Shown: piece after piece, positions 51,869 through 63,200 of the stretch
How the letters are laid out: each line of letters begins with the position of its first letter
Numbering within the stretch: position 1 is the stretch's first letter
Assembly: GCA_963691885.1 (NCBI GenBank)
Contig: OY829843.1
Location: 3,844,001 to 3,908,000, forward strand
Reading direction: 5' to 3'
DNA: 64,000 nt
DNA from: G963691885 sp963691885
Lineage (GTDB): Bacteria; Pseudomonadota; Alphaproteobacteria; UBA8366; Aestuariispiraceae
Notes under the pieces: model-generated
Database searches by the model: none
Told to the model about the DNA's origin: nothing
Seen by the model: the letters and a program-made list of their open reading frames with translations, nothing else
Position numbers and translations under genes: made by a program

Positions 51869-53101
51869 TCAGTCCGTGGTTGCCTGAAGCAGCTTGCTTT
51901 TGAACCCGGCTGCATTGAGTCGTGTCAGAATATCCTGAACATGGGCGTGATCCCGGGTCTCGACCATGATGTCCAACTCGGCATTCTTGACCGGCACGTC
52001 ATAGAACATGCGTTGATGCATGACCTCGACGATATTGCCGCCGGTATGCCCGATATGATCGGTAACCCGTGACAGGACGCCGGGTGCATCCTTGATGGTT
52101 ACCCGAATGCGGACCAGACGATGGGCGCGGGCCATGCCGCGCATCAGGGTGGCCGCGAGGATGCGGGAATCAATGTTGCTGCCGCAGACCACGAGACCTG
52201 TTTTCTTTCCGGCAAAGCGACCTGGATGGGCCAGCAATGCAGCCAGCCCTGCAGCACCAGCACCTTCAGCCAGCGTCTTTCCGGTTTCCAGCATGGTTTG
52301 AACAGCGAGCTCCAGAGAGGGTTCATCCACCAGCAGGATGTCATCCACCAGGGCTTTCACGATCTCCTGGTTGATCGCGCCGGGGGTTTTAACGGCAATC
52401 CCTTCCGCAATCGTATCACCGCCCATTTGAGGGGGCATGTTGTTGATCAACTGATACATTGAAGGATAGAGACCGGCCTCGACCCCGACGATTTTGATCT
52501 CGGGATTAATGGCCTTTGCCGCGATCGCCACGCCGGAAATGATCCCGCCGCCGCCGATCGGAACCAGAATGACGTCCAGATCGGGCACGTCTGCCAGAAA
52601 TTCCAGCCCCACCGTCCCTTGACCTGCAATGATCAGTGGATCGGCATATGGGTGGACGAATGTCAGGTTTTCTTCTTTCGCAAGATCATTCGCAAAGGGT
52701 TCGGCCGCACTGATGTTGTCGCCGTGCAGGATGACCCGCGCCCCATGAGCCTGGGTGCGGGACACCTTCGTAAACGGCGTCCCCTCTGGCATGACAATTG
52801 TGGCCGGAATCCCAAGCCGGTTGGCGTGCCAGGCAACGCCCTGTGCGTGGTTGCCTGCGGACATCGCGATCACGCCGGACTGCTTTTGAGCTTCGGTAAG
52901 CGAACTCAGCTTGATGTAAGCGCCGCGATCCTTGAAGGAGCCGGTGTGTTGCAGGGTTTCAAGCTTCAGGAAAACCTCTGTACCGGTAAGATCGGATAAG
53001 GGTCTTGAATAATGACTGGGTGTCCGTACGACCTGTCCTTCCAGATCCTGTGCCGCACGCTTGATGTCGTCAAAGGTTACGGGCAATGCCTGCTTCGCCA
53101 T
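51869..53101 (-). CDS. ilvA: Threonine ammonia-lyase (biosynthetic-like, with ACT domain)
   Basis: 410 residues. PLP fold-type II catalytic part (1-320) with TGSFKDRGAY carrying the cofactor Lys, SAGNHAQGVAWHA, PEGTPFTK and the GGGGIISGVA phosphate loop. The C-terminal ~80 residues are a single ACT domain (RLVRIRVTIKDAPGVLSRVTDHIGHTGGNI), as in the TdcB-with-ACT group. It converts threonine to 2-oxobutyrate and ammonia. GGGGAAGAGTAGG precedes the ATG. ilvA is used for function; tdcB-type naming is equally possible. Confidence 0.92.
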   Translation of the reverse strand: MAKQALPVTFDDIKRAAQDLEGQVVRTPSHYSRPLSDLTGTEVFLKLETLQHTGSFKDRGAYIKLSSLTEAQKQSGVIAMSAGNHAQGVAWHANRLGIPATIVMPEGTPFTKVSRTQAHGARVILHGDNISAAEPFANDLAKEENLTFVHPYADPLIIAGQGTVGLEFLADVPDLDVILVPIGGGGIISGVAIAAKAINPEIKIVGVEAGLYPSMYQLINNMPPQMGGDTIAEGIAVKTPGAINQEIVKALVDDILLVDEPSLELAVQTMLETGKTLAEGAGAAGLAALLAHPGRFAGKKTGLVVCGSNIDSRILAATLMRGMARAHRLVRIRVTIKDAPGVLSRVTDHIGHTGGNIVEVMHQRMFYDVPVKNAELDIMVETRDHAHVQDILTRLNAAGFKSKLLQATTD

Positions 53102-53154
53102 CCTACTCTTCCCCTCATTTGCCGTGTCGGGCCGATAATCGCGACCAAACGACG

Positions 53155-55518
53155 TTATTGTGGTGTAAGGGTCAGTATATGCGCTGGCTCACTGGGGATA
53201 TCGTCCTTGCGGCTGTCGCTTCGGAAATAACGACCGTCGCGCCAATCTTCCAGGAGATTGCTGTAATAGGGTGAAAACAGGTTGCCGGACTGGCCAACGG
53301 CGATAGAGAACATAGAGCGATCGAGATCGGCGAGATCATAGACCGCACGATATCCGGCCCCATGGCCATGCCGAAACACCGGACCTTGTTCCGGTTGGGC
53401 CTGACCGCGGTTCAGGGTGTGGTCTCCGCCCGGTGTTCCGATCCGCTGACTGGCCAGTGCACCGAGCCCCGGAATCCGCTCAAACAAGCGGTGCTCAAAC
53501 ACGGCGATATGTGCCTCATCCCAGCGCCAGTCCTGGAGACGGCTTCCATAGGTCTCGGCAAGCGCGTCGAGCGTGTCTGACAGGGTGACGTTCAGGATTT
53601 CGGCACAGGTTTCCACCAGGTCCGTGTTACCGTTATCGCACCAGACCTGACGCTCGCTTAGGACCCGGTGCAGAAACTTTTCCCGCTCTTCCCAGGTTGA
53701 GGTTGCAGCATCCTGCATCTCGTCCTGAGAAATTGCACCGGTGAGTTGCGCAATCCAGGTGGCGTAAATCAGCGGTTCCGGCCGATCAGCCCGCATAGTG
53801 CCATCCCATTTTCCCAACAACTCGATGGCTTCATCCGTGAAATCCGTCTCAATCGGCGTTTGCAGGAGATAGGGCAGGAGGGCGCGTGCCGCGTGAGATA
53901 CATTGTCCATCTGCCAGGAAACACTGTCCGTTACACTGTGGCGTGGCCCCCGTGCGGCCAGCAGCTCGTCCAGCCGGTCTGCACGAAAGGCAGGCGGCCA
54001 TTCCGATGAGATAAGCTGCGGGAAAGTATCCGGGACGAGGCGATTATTGGCATTGCGGATCACACCGCCTGGTGGGTTGAACCATTGTGGCATTTCTTCG
54101 AACGGGACAAAGCCGGTCCAGTCAAAATTGCCGCTCGCCCCGTCGACGGGCCGTAGACCGTCCCCGGTCTTTCGGATCGGTATTCTGCCGGGTGCTACAA
54201 GACCGATGGTACCGGATGTGTCGGCGTAGTGGATGTTCTGAATAGGCGCTACATGGTGACGCAGGGCGTCCAGAAAACTCTCTTTGTCGCGCGCCCTGTT
54301 CAGGTAATAGAGCGCGTTTGGTGTTGTATCTGCCTCCATAAATCCGGGGAAGGCGAGGGACATGGTCACCGGGCGACCGTCCGGCCCCTGAACCAGTCTG
54401 TCTGCCGCCCAGAGGTCGGAAACAACGGGACCATGCCGTGTGGCGCGGATGGTCAGTCGAACCGGGTCGCCAAAGCGAACCTGTATGTCCTCATTGCGGA
54501 TGGAAACGTCCTGTGGACCCGCAGGGCTTTCGTATTGCAGGCCGTCTCTGCTCATGGTTTCGATAAACAGATCCTGATTGTCCGCATAGGTCGTGGTCAT
54601 GCCCCAGGCGACGGTCCCGTTATGGCCCAACACATGAAAAGGCACGCCCGGTGCCGTGACGCCCGTTACGGTCAGACCCGGTGTTACAATCCTCGCGAAA
54701 TACCAGAGGTTTGGCGCCGTGAACCCCAGATGCGGGTCATTCGCCAGGATAGGACGCCCCGTCTCTGTCTGGCTGCCATCAAGGATCCAGGCGTTTGAGG
54801 CGGTGTCTGACTGCAAGACATCGGGCAGGGCCGGCATGCTGTCGATCAGGGCCTGCGCATTTGCGGGGAGTGTCGTGGCCTCACCGGGATCGGCACCGGG
54901 CAGTATATCCTGCACCAGCTCTGCCGGAAGGCGGGCGTCCAGCATGGACCGGAACTGTTCGTTTCGCATGTTCATGGAAAGTTGAAACGACATCAGTTTT
55001 GTCCAGACGAGGGAGTCAGTGACGCTCCAGGGTTCGGGCGACGCCATCAGGACCTGCAGCTCAGGTGGCAGGATTGTGTCACTGTGGTTGAGCCAGCCGT
55101 TTACGCCCTCTGCATAGGCCTCCAGCGCATCCCGGACCGGTTGATCGAGGCTGGCGATCTGTGCCGCTGCCAGGCGGTGAAATCCAAGGGTTCGGGTGTA
55201 ACGATCAATGTTTAGACTGAGTTCGCCAAGATATTCAGAAAGGCGGCCAGCCCCGATCCGGCGTGTCATTTCCATCTGCCAGAACCGATCCTGCGCATGA
55301 ATAAAGCCAAGCGCGCGATACGCGTCATTTTCACTTTCGGCCGTTATGGTGACCAACCCTTTGGCATCTCTGGAAACGTTCACAGGGGCCTCAAGCACGG
55401 TCAGATCAAGCGAACCATCGAGTTGTGGCAGGGCCCGCCAAGCCTGAAGGGCTGCCAGGGCGACCAGCAACAAAAATGCTGCGAACAGCAGCGCGAAGAA
55501 CCATGAAATCGGCTTCAT
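53155..55518 (-). CDS. Penicillin acylase family protein (N-terminal Ser hydrolase)
   Basis: 787 residues. One TM or signal helix (ISWFFALLFAAFLLLVALAAL), an alpha-chain region with GFIHAQDRFWQMEMTRRIGAGRLSEYLG, and the processing site with the nucleophile Ser near 241 in TASNAWILDGSQTETGRPILANDPHL. The beta chain shows HVLGHNGTVAWGMTTTYADNQDLF and PVDGASGNFDWTGFVPFEEMP. Members deacylate beta-lactams, acyl-homoserine lactones or other amides in the periplasm; substrate unknown, so quorum quenching is only a possibility. AAGGA precedes the ATG. Confidence 0.9.
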   Translation of the reverse strand: MKPISWFFALLFAAFLLLVALAALQAWRALPQLDGSLDLTVLEAPVNVSRDAKGLVTITAESENDAYRALGFIHAQDRFWQMEMTRRIGAGRLSEYLGELSLNIDRYTRTLGFHRLAAAQIASLDQPVRDALEAYAEGVNGWLNHSDTILPPELQVLMASPEPWSVTDSLVWTKLMSFQLSMNMRNEQFRSMLDARLPAELVQDILPGADPGEATTLPANAQALIDSMPALPDVLQSDTASNAWILDGSQTETGRPILANDPHLGFTAPNLWYFARIVTPGLTVTGVTAPGVPFHVLGHNGTVAWGMTTTYADNQDLFIETMSRDGLQYESPAGPQDVSIRNEDIQVRFGDPVRLTIRATRHGPVVSDLWAADRLVQGPDGRPVTMSLAFPGFMEADTTPNALYYLNRARDKESFLDALRHHVAPIQNIHYADTSGTIGLVAPGRIPIRKTGDGLRPVDGASGNFDWTGFVPFEEMPQWFNPPGGVIRNANNRLVPDTFPQLISSEWPPAFRADRLDELLAARGPRHSVTDSVSWQMDNVSHAARALLPYLLQTPIETDFTDEAIELLGKWDGTMRADRPEPLIYATWIAQLTGAISQDEMQDAATSTWEEREKFLHRVLSERQVWCDNGNTDLVETCAEILNVTLSDTLDALAETYGSRLQDWRWDEAHIAVFEHRLFERIPGLGALASQRIGTPGGDHTLNRGQAQPEQGPVFRHGHGAGYRAVYDLADLDRSMFSIAVGQSGNLFSPYYSNLLEDWRDGRYFRSDSRKDDIPSEPAHILTLTPQ

Positions 55519-55689
55519 TTCGTTTCCTTAAATGCCAGTTTCGACGACTAATCAGTCGCGTCTTGTAATCGGCGCCGACAAAATCACCTTTCCCGGTAGG
55601 AGATGCAATGTGAAATGGTGTATGTCATGGATTTGTCGAGGGGCCATGCCCATCTCTATGACACTCTGTATTTTTAGGGTCATCAGGTC

Positions 55690-56739
55690 GTGAACCAATC
55701 CTCGTCTGTGCCGTTCGACATTCCCGTGTTTAATGCCCGGGCACCCTGGTTCGGCGGGGACCTGCAAACCCTGCGGAACTTCTTCATGGTTGAAATCCGC
55801 GGCGCCTATGAAAACCCCACTACAAGTGAGCGGCTTCATCTGCCCCTTGATGATGGTACCGGGGACCAATTGCTTGGCGACCTCACCATCGTCCCTGAGA
55901 GCTTAAAACCGCTTGTGGTGCTGATCCACGGATTAACGGGTTGTTCCGGGTCCAGTTATGTTTTGCGCTCCTCCCAAATACTTGAAAAAAGTGGATATTC
56001 CAGTCTTTCCATAAATTTGCGCGGGGCCGGACCCGGGTTGAAATACGCAACGGATTGTTACCATGCAGGGCGGACCGGGGATCTTGTCCAGGCGCTGGAG
56101 TCGTTTCAAAAACTGCGCCCGGACCTGTGCGAAGCCGGGATTTGCCTGATCGGCTATTCACTGGGCGGGAATATGTTGCTTCGGTTTCTGGGTGAAATTG
56201 CGGGGCAGGGGAACCGGATCGCGGGTATTGGTGTCCATGCCGGTGTGACTGTCTGCGCGCCCCTCGACCTAATGGCGACATCGAAGCAGTTTCAGAGCAC
56301 CCGAAATATCTTTTACCATCGCTGGCTGTTGGGTCGCCTCAAACAGGACATCCTTGGTTTGCCGCTTTCCGAGGCGGACAAGGATAAAATCCGGAAAGCC
56401 AGAAGCGTCTATGAATTTGATGATATCTTTCTGGCGCCGCGGTTCGGGTTCGGCACTGCGCCGCAATACTATGAGGCGACGAGTGCCGGACATGCGTTGA
56501 ACGCGATCCGTGTCCCAACCCTGTTGCTGCATGCCCGAAACGACCCCTGGGTTCCGGCAGAGTCCTATGATGCTTGCGATTTTACCGGGAATCCCGATCT
56601 AAGTGTCTTTGTCGCGCGGTCCGGGGGGCATGTCGGGTTTCATCAACGCCACCCGCAAAACCACCCGTGGCATGACGTCGTCATTCAGAACTTCCTGTCT
56701 CAGGCAGTGCCGGAGGAAAAGTGGAAAACCGATTTTTAA
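55690..56739 (+). CDS. YheT-like alpha/beta hydrolase
   Basis: 349 residues. N-terminal FNARAPWFGGDLQTLRNFF is the YheT/ABHD1-3 signature; then LVVLIHGLTGCSGSSYV, SINLRGAGPGLKYATDCYHAG and the nucleophile elbow LIGYSLGGNMLLRFLG with Ser, and a late His in GGHVGFHQR. The eukaryotic relatives act on lipids. GTG start with AGGGT upstream. Its end overlaps the next gene by 19 nt, so the two are translationally coupled. Confidence 0.85.
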   Translation: MNQSSSVPFDIPVFNARAPWFGGDLQTLRNFFMVEIRGAYENPTTSERLHLPLDDGTGDQLLGDLTIVPESLKPLVVLIHGLTGCSGSSYVLRSSQILEKSGYSSLSINLRGAGPGLKYATDCYHAGRTGDLVQALESFQKLRPDLCEAGICLIGYSLGGNMLLRFLGEIAGQGNRIAGIGVHAGVTVCAPLDLMATSKQFQSTRNIFYHRWLLGRLKQDILGLPLSEADKDKIRKARSVYEFDDIFLAPRFGFGTAPQYYEATSAGHALNAIRVPTLLLHARNDPWVPAESYDACDFTGNPDLSVFVARSGGHVGFHQRHPQNHPWHDVVIQNFLSQAVPEEKWKTDF

Positions 56740-57293
56740 AGAAACCCATAGGACGCCGGTTTTTTCTGGCCCGCTGCCTGGGCGTTACAGTCGGGCTTGC
56801 GGGCGTTGGCCTTTTCGGACCGGGAACAGCAATTGCGGAGTTGCTGACGAAGGGCGGGTTGTCCGGTCGCGACGACTACATGATCCGGGTATTGGACCTG
56901 TCAAAACGGTTGGCCACGCTCGATCTTTCTGATGACAGAAGCTCAAGGCAGGCAAGGGACCTTGTGGCTACATTGCGTTCTGCCCTTCAGGATATGAGAT
57001 TTAGTGAGGGCAGTCGCGCCGGCAAAGTTGGACCACCGGTGCCGCTTGGAGTGGTTGACGGGGAAACAAAAATAAACCCTGACCCGGCCACGCCCGGGGA
57101 ACCACTATCCCTCAGCCAGGTGCCGATCGCCTGGTTTCAGTTGCAGGTGGCGCTTGCCCTTGAAGATTTGCAGGCGCTCGCCACCGTGCTGGAGGAGGGG
57201 TCAGGTCAAGACGATACCCTGTTGCGCACGCTGATTGGTTCTGCGCACAACCGGATAACGTTGATTAACCGACCTCCTGCCGACCTGCTTTAA
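56721..57293 (+). CDS. Exported protein of unknown function, Tat-like signal
   Basis: 190 residues with a GTG start after GGAGGAAAA. A twin-arginine-like leader, KPIGRRFFLARCLGVTVGLAG, with a cleavage-type AIAE near residue 39, precedes a mostly helical mature part. No domain recognised; a basic SRGRD-poor, Leu-rich helical body with LSQVPIAWFQLQVALALEDLQALATVL. Coupled to the YheT-like hydrolase by overlap, suggesting a joint periplasmic or envelope task. It ends one base before the convergent giant adhesin. Confidence 0.7.
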   Translation: MENRFLKKPIGRRFFLARCLGVTVGLAGVGLFGPGTAIAELLTKGGLSGRDDYMIRVLDLSKRLATLDLSDDRSSRQARDLVATLRSALQDMRFSEGSRAGKVGPPVPLGVVDGETKINPDPATPGEPLSLSQVPIAWFQLQVALALEDLQALATVLEEGSGQDDTLLRTLIGSAHNRITLINRPPADLL

Positions 57294-57294
57294 A

Positions 57295-60200
57295 TCAGCC
57301 ACCTTCTGGTGTGGGTGTCTGAACCTGAACAACTTCGTCGATGTTAAGGTCAACCGAACCTTGCAGGACGGCGACATCTTCGAAGTTCTCATCTTCGCCA
57401 CTGCCGCTTGTATCGACCTGCAGAACCGTGTTGCCCTCACCATCTTCTTCAAGGCGGATATAGTCGGAAATCGCGTCGCCTTCCGCGACGGTGACGAGGT
57501 CTGAGACGTCAAGAATATCGCCCTCAGCAGCGTTGAAATCGGCGATCGTGTCGACCGTACCATCCATCATGCTGAGTTTGAATGTATCGGCACCGCCTCC
57601 GCCTTCGAGCGTGTCTGCACCGCCACGACCATCGATGACATTATCGCCGCTGTCGCCGGTAATATCATCGGCGCTGGAGGAACCCGTGACATTCTCGATA
57701 TTGGCAACGATGTCGCTGCCATCGGCACCGGTGACGGTACCAGCCCCCAGATCTACGGTGACCGATCCGGTTGCTTCATCAAAGGCGATTGTGTCTTCCC
57801 CGGCGCCGCCATCGATTGTGTCATCACCGGCACCACCGGTAATCACGTTATCGCCGCTGTCACCGGTAATCGTGTCTGCCTGATCGGAACCGATGACATT
57901 CTCGACACTCCAGATGGAGTCGCCTTCAGCATCGCCGCCGGTATAAGTGCCCGTTGCGAAATTTAGGACCACGCCTTCTGCCGATTCGGCATAGGAAACG
58001 GTATCGTTACCGCTACCACCCTTGATCTTGTCGCCGCCAGCTCCCCCGGCCAGTGTGTCGTCGCCCTTACCACCCTGGATCGTGTCATCGCCAGCACCCC
58101 CGGCCAACGTGTCGTCACCCGCACCACCTGCGATAATGTCTACATTCTCGCCACCGGTCAGGATGTCCCCATTCTCGCCACCGGACAGGGTAACACCGGC
58201 TTCCTGACTGGCATTGCTGTCAATGGTCGATTGAACGCCATTATCGTGCAAGCTCTGGATATTCGTGTCAGATAGCTGGTTGTCGAAAATCGCGACATCA
58301 TCAACGACACCGTTGAAATCATCCCAGTTGTCTTCGTTGATCCCGATCTTGAATGTGTCAGTGTTACCGTTAATGCCATCGGTGACAGAGGATTTTGATG
58401 CAACCTCAGTCCCGTTTACGAACAGCTTCAACCCTTCCGGACCAAAACTGAAAGTGGCCGTGTTGAATTCATTCAGAGTTGTTGATCCGCCCGACAGTTC
58501 GTGGACAGTTCCTGACTGGTCACGATACTCCAGCTTTACGTTGGCCCCATCAGTACGTAATTCGAAGGATCCGTTGTCAGAGCCCGGATCGCCTTTCGAG
58601 AGCAGGGTATCGTTGACATACTGATCATCCTTGAAGGAAATCGTGATCGTCCCTTCGCTGAGGTTCAGGCTGTCATTATGGGCGACCTCGACCCGCAGGT
58701 TGTCATCATAGGTCATGTCAATGCCGCTGCCGGTTGACCCGGTGACATCCATATCCATTTGTGACCCAATGGCGGTGCCATCTGAATTGCCGACGGTGTC
58801 GGCAACCGTCGTGCCTTCCGTTTCCGAGAAGTTCCAGAAGGAAACGGTGCCCAGTTCATCCTGACCGCTGCCATCCCCCGTTGTCTCGGGGTTGAGGTCA
58901 GAATTCACTGTGATCGTAGAGGCGGTCACTGCGCTTGAACCAAGACCGTTGGTTGTGGTGGCCGTTACTGTCAGATCAAATTCGTCACTTGCCGAAGAGT
59001 CCTGAGAAAGAACCAGGTTCGATAATTGGCCGCTTGTCAGCGATGCGCTGCCGCCCGAGACGGTTATCTCAGTCCCGTCCGCCGTTAGGGTGGCGCCATC
59101 GGGAATTCCGTCGATCGTGATTGTGACCTCAGATCCGTCCTGAACCGTTCCAAGAGTGATGTCGAGCGGGAGGTCGGTTGCCTCGACAATGCCGGTTTGC
59201 GGCGTGAAAGACGAAATTTGTGTGTCATCGGCAATGGTCGCGATGTCACTGGCGTCAAGCACACCATTGAAGACGGCGATGTCGTCCATCACACCATCCA
59301 ACTCATACTCGAGATCTTCGGTACTGGTATCACCCTCTTCCCGGGACCATTGTGCGGCCCCGAAGGTCCAAGGGTTGTCATTGTTGACCATGACGCCTTC
59401 AAAGTCGCTCGGCAGGTCATAACTCAACACTTCAACCCCATCTGCATATAGGGTGATGGTATTTGAGTCCCATGTAGCAGCAACATGATGATACTCACCA
59501 TCATTTAAAGGGGAGTTATTGGCATCCCATCCGATATCGAATGAATACTCGGAATCCTCCACGTAGAAGCCCAGTTGGCCGTCGTAAAGGTACAGCGAGA
59601 AATCGCCACCGGAATCGGATTCTTCAGCTTCCTTGGATGCGATTGAAACTCTTGAGTCGGTCGTTTTAATCCAGGCGCTGAACGTCCCTTCGGTTGGGGA
59701 GTTGGCAGCTGTGCTGGCGACTTCGATGTGGTCGTTATTCCCGTCGAAACTAAATCCACGGTCAAATTTTCCGTCGGATGTATCATTGGCTCCAGCGCGC
59801 ATTGTACCGTCAGAGTTACCGGACTGATCAGTGACTGTGTCGCCTGAAATGCTGGTTGTGCCTGGATCCAGATGCAGAACTGTTGTGATGGTGGATGGTG
59901 TTGAGCTGGTTGTTGCCGTCCCTGTGTCGGCGGTCAGGGTGGTGGCCTGAACCTCCGGGAACTCGACGGAGAGAGTGGACGTCGTCACCTGGGTGTCAGA
60001 GCCGTCAGTCGTTGTAACCGACAGGGTGAGGTCAAAATCAGTCTCTGAGGTCGGCGTTGTAATTGAAAGCCCCGAGAGTTCTGCTGAAGTCAGTGTGACT
60101 GATCCGTCACCATTTACTGTTCCTGCGGAGAGAGTGGCACCCGTAGGGATTCCGGTGATTGTAATATCAGACAAGGTTTCCGACGAGTCGGTCAGCGTGG

Positions 60201-63200
60201 CTGAAATCTCAAGCGGGTAAGTGATGGTCGTCGTGCCTTCGGACCCTGTTGTGAAATCAACCTGTTCAACGAAATAGTCGCTTCCGAAACTCTCGGTACC
60301 GGATGTAAAGACGATCTGGTCAAAGGTTTGGCTGTTCTCCAACGCGATGGTCAGATTATGGGATTCGCCGGTCTCGGATTGGAACGTGCCGTCCCCGACT
60401 TTTACCCCGTTGCTGTAAACCTCGTAATGTCCGGTTTCGCCTGTTCTACCCTCTGTTGCGAAGAGGCGCATAAAGGAAACGTCAGCGGAACTGGCGGGTT
60501 CATCAAAGCGGAAGATCAATTCCTCTGACTGCCCTGTATTCGCGTCATAATTGATCTGGTTTTCCGGGCTCCCCATGGTTGCGCCACCGGCTGTGCCAAT
60601 CCCGACATCGGTATTGGAGACATAGTCGGCGGATTCCGCACTCATCGTCCCGTCTTCCATAATGGTCCGGGCGGTGACGGTGAAGCCGGCACTGGTGCTG
60701 TCGACATTGGTGCCGTCGATGGTGGTCGTTGTTACGGTTGAGGCAGAAGTCGACACAGTCGGTGTGCCGGACGTTCCGGTCAGGCGGGCTGCATCGGCAT
60801 CACCCGCGACGGTTACATCAACGGAGTCTGTGACGGTTGCGGTATCACCGGAGACTGTATCCGTCGTGGTCACAGAAACGCCAAGTGTGAAATCGACCGA
60901 TGAGTCAGAAGGCGGTGTAATTGTTAGCCCGTCCAATTGGCCAACCGTCAGTGTATAAGTATTGTCGCCATTGTCCGTACCGGCGGAGAGTGTTGCCCCG
61001 GTAGGCACACCAGAGATGGTGATGGAGGCTGTATCGGACCCTTCAACGCCGGTGACATCGATGTTGAGCGCAATGGCCGTGTCTTCGGTCCCGGCTGCAT
61101 CAGAGGCGGTGAGCGTGGCTTCGGCTGCGGTGCCGGTTACATCCACATCAATCGTGCCGGTGGTGGTTGCTGTGTCGCCATCAGCCTCAGTACTGGTGGC
61201 GGTCACGGTCAGCGTGAAGTCGGCGACAGAATCCGCAGGCGGCGTGATCGTCAGGCCCGCCAGATCATCGGCGGTCAGTGTCACGGTGCCATCACCATTG
61301 TCGGTGCCCGCAGAGACGGTTGCGCCAGAAGGAACACCGCTCAGCGTGATCGACAGGCTCTCGGAACCGTCTGTATCGGTGAGGGCGGAGGAGATATCGA
61401 GCGCAATCGCCGTATCCTGGTCGCCAGCGGCAGCACCCAGTGTCAGGGTCGGTGCATCGGCATCGCCCGTGACAGCAACATCAATACTGTCGGAGACTGT
61501 GGCGGTATCGCCAGAGACATCGTCGGTCGTGGTGACCGAGACACCGAGTGAGAAGTCGGCAGAGGAATCTGCCGGCGGTGTGATGGTGAGGCCATCCAGG
61601 TCAGCCACAGTGAGTGTCACCGTGCCATCGCCATTATCCGTACCATTGGAAAGGGTTGCGCCGGTGGGAACACCGCTGATGGTGATGGAGGCTGTATCGG
61701 ACCCTTCAACACCGGTGACGTCAATGTTGAGTGCAATGGCCGTGTCTTCAGTCCCGGCTGCATCAGAGGCGGTCAGGGTGGCTTCTGCTGCGGTGCCCGT
61801 CACATCCACATCAATTGTGCCGGTGGTGGTGGCTGTGTCGCCATCAGCCTCAGTGCTGGTCGCGGTGACTGTCAGCGTGAAGTCGGCAACAGAGTCCGAA
61901 GGCGGTGTGATTGTCAGACCGGCCAGATCATCAGCGGTCAATGTGACCGTGCCATCACCATTGTCGGTGCCCGCAGAGACGGTTGCGCCGTTCGGTACGC
62001 CAGAGAGCGTGATCGACAGGCTCTCGGACCCGTCTGTGTCTGTCAGGGCGGAGGAGATATCGAGTGCAATCGCGGTATCCTGATCGCCAGCCGCAGCGCC
62101 CAGTGTCAGGGTCGGTGCATCGGCATCGCCCGTGACAGCAACATCAATACTGTCGGAGACTGTGGCGGTATCGCCAGAGACATCGTCGGTCGTGGTGACC
62201 GAGACACCGAGTGAGAAGTCGGCAGAGGAATCTGCCGGCGGTGTGATGGTGAGGCCATCCAGGTCAGCCACAGTGAGTGTCACCGTGCCATCGCCATTAT
62301 CCGTACCGGCGGAGAGTGTTGCGCCGGTGGGCACACCGCTGATGGTGATGGAGGCTGTATCGGACCCTTCAACACCGGTGACGTCAATGTTGAGCGCAAT
62401 GGCCGTGTCTTCAGTCCCGGCGGCATCGGAGGCGGTCAGGGTGGCTTCAGCCGCCGTGCCGGTCACATCGACATCGATTGTGCCGGTGGTTGTTGCGGTG
62501 TCGCCATCAGCCTCAGTGCTGGTCGCGGTGACTGTCAGCGTGAAGTCAGTAACAGAGTCCGCAGGCGGTGTGATTGTCAGACCGGCCAGATCATCAGCGG
62601 TCAATGTGACCGTGCCATCACCATTATCGGTGCCAGCCGAGACTGTTGCGCCGTTTGGTACGCCAGAGAGCGTGATCGACAGGCTCTCGGACCCGTCTGT
62701 GTCTGTCAGGGCGGAGGAGATATCGAGTGCAATCGCCGTATCCTGGTCGCCAGCGGCAGCACCCAGTGTCAGGGTTGGTGCATCGGCATCGCCCGTGACA
62801 GCGACATCAATACTGTCGGAGACTGTGGCGGTATCGCCAGAGACATCGTCGGTCGTGGTGACCGAGACACCGAGTGAGAAGTCGGCAGAGGAATCTGTCG
62901 GCGGTGTGATGGTGAGGCCATCCAGGTCAGCCACAGTGAGTGTCACCGTGCCATCGCCATTATCCGTACCATTGGAAAGGGTTGCGCCGGTGGGAACACC
63001 GCTGATGGTGATGGAGGCTGTATCCGACCCTTCAACACCGGTGACGTCAATGTTGAGCGCAATGGCCGTGTCTTCAGTCCCGGCGGCATCGGAGGCGGTC
63101 AGGGTGGCTTCAGCCGCCGTGCCGGTCACATCGACATCGATTGTGCCGGTGGTGGTTGCGGTATCGCCATCAGCCTCAGTACTGGTGGCGGTCACGGTCA

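Noticed and set aside
60962..62083. A 373-codon plus-strand frame within the adhesin array
   Set aside because: Repeats with the same 663-bp period as the minus-strand protein, so it is its mirror image and not a gene.
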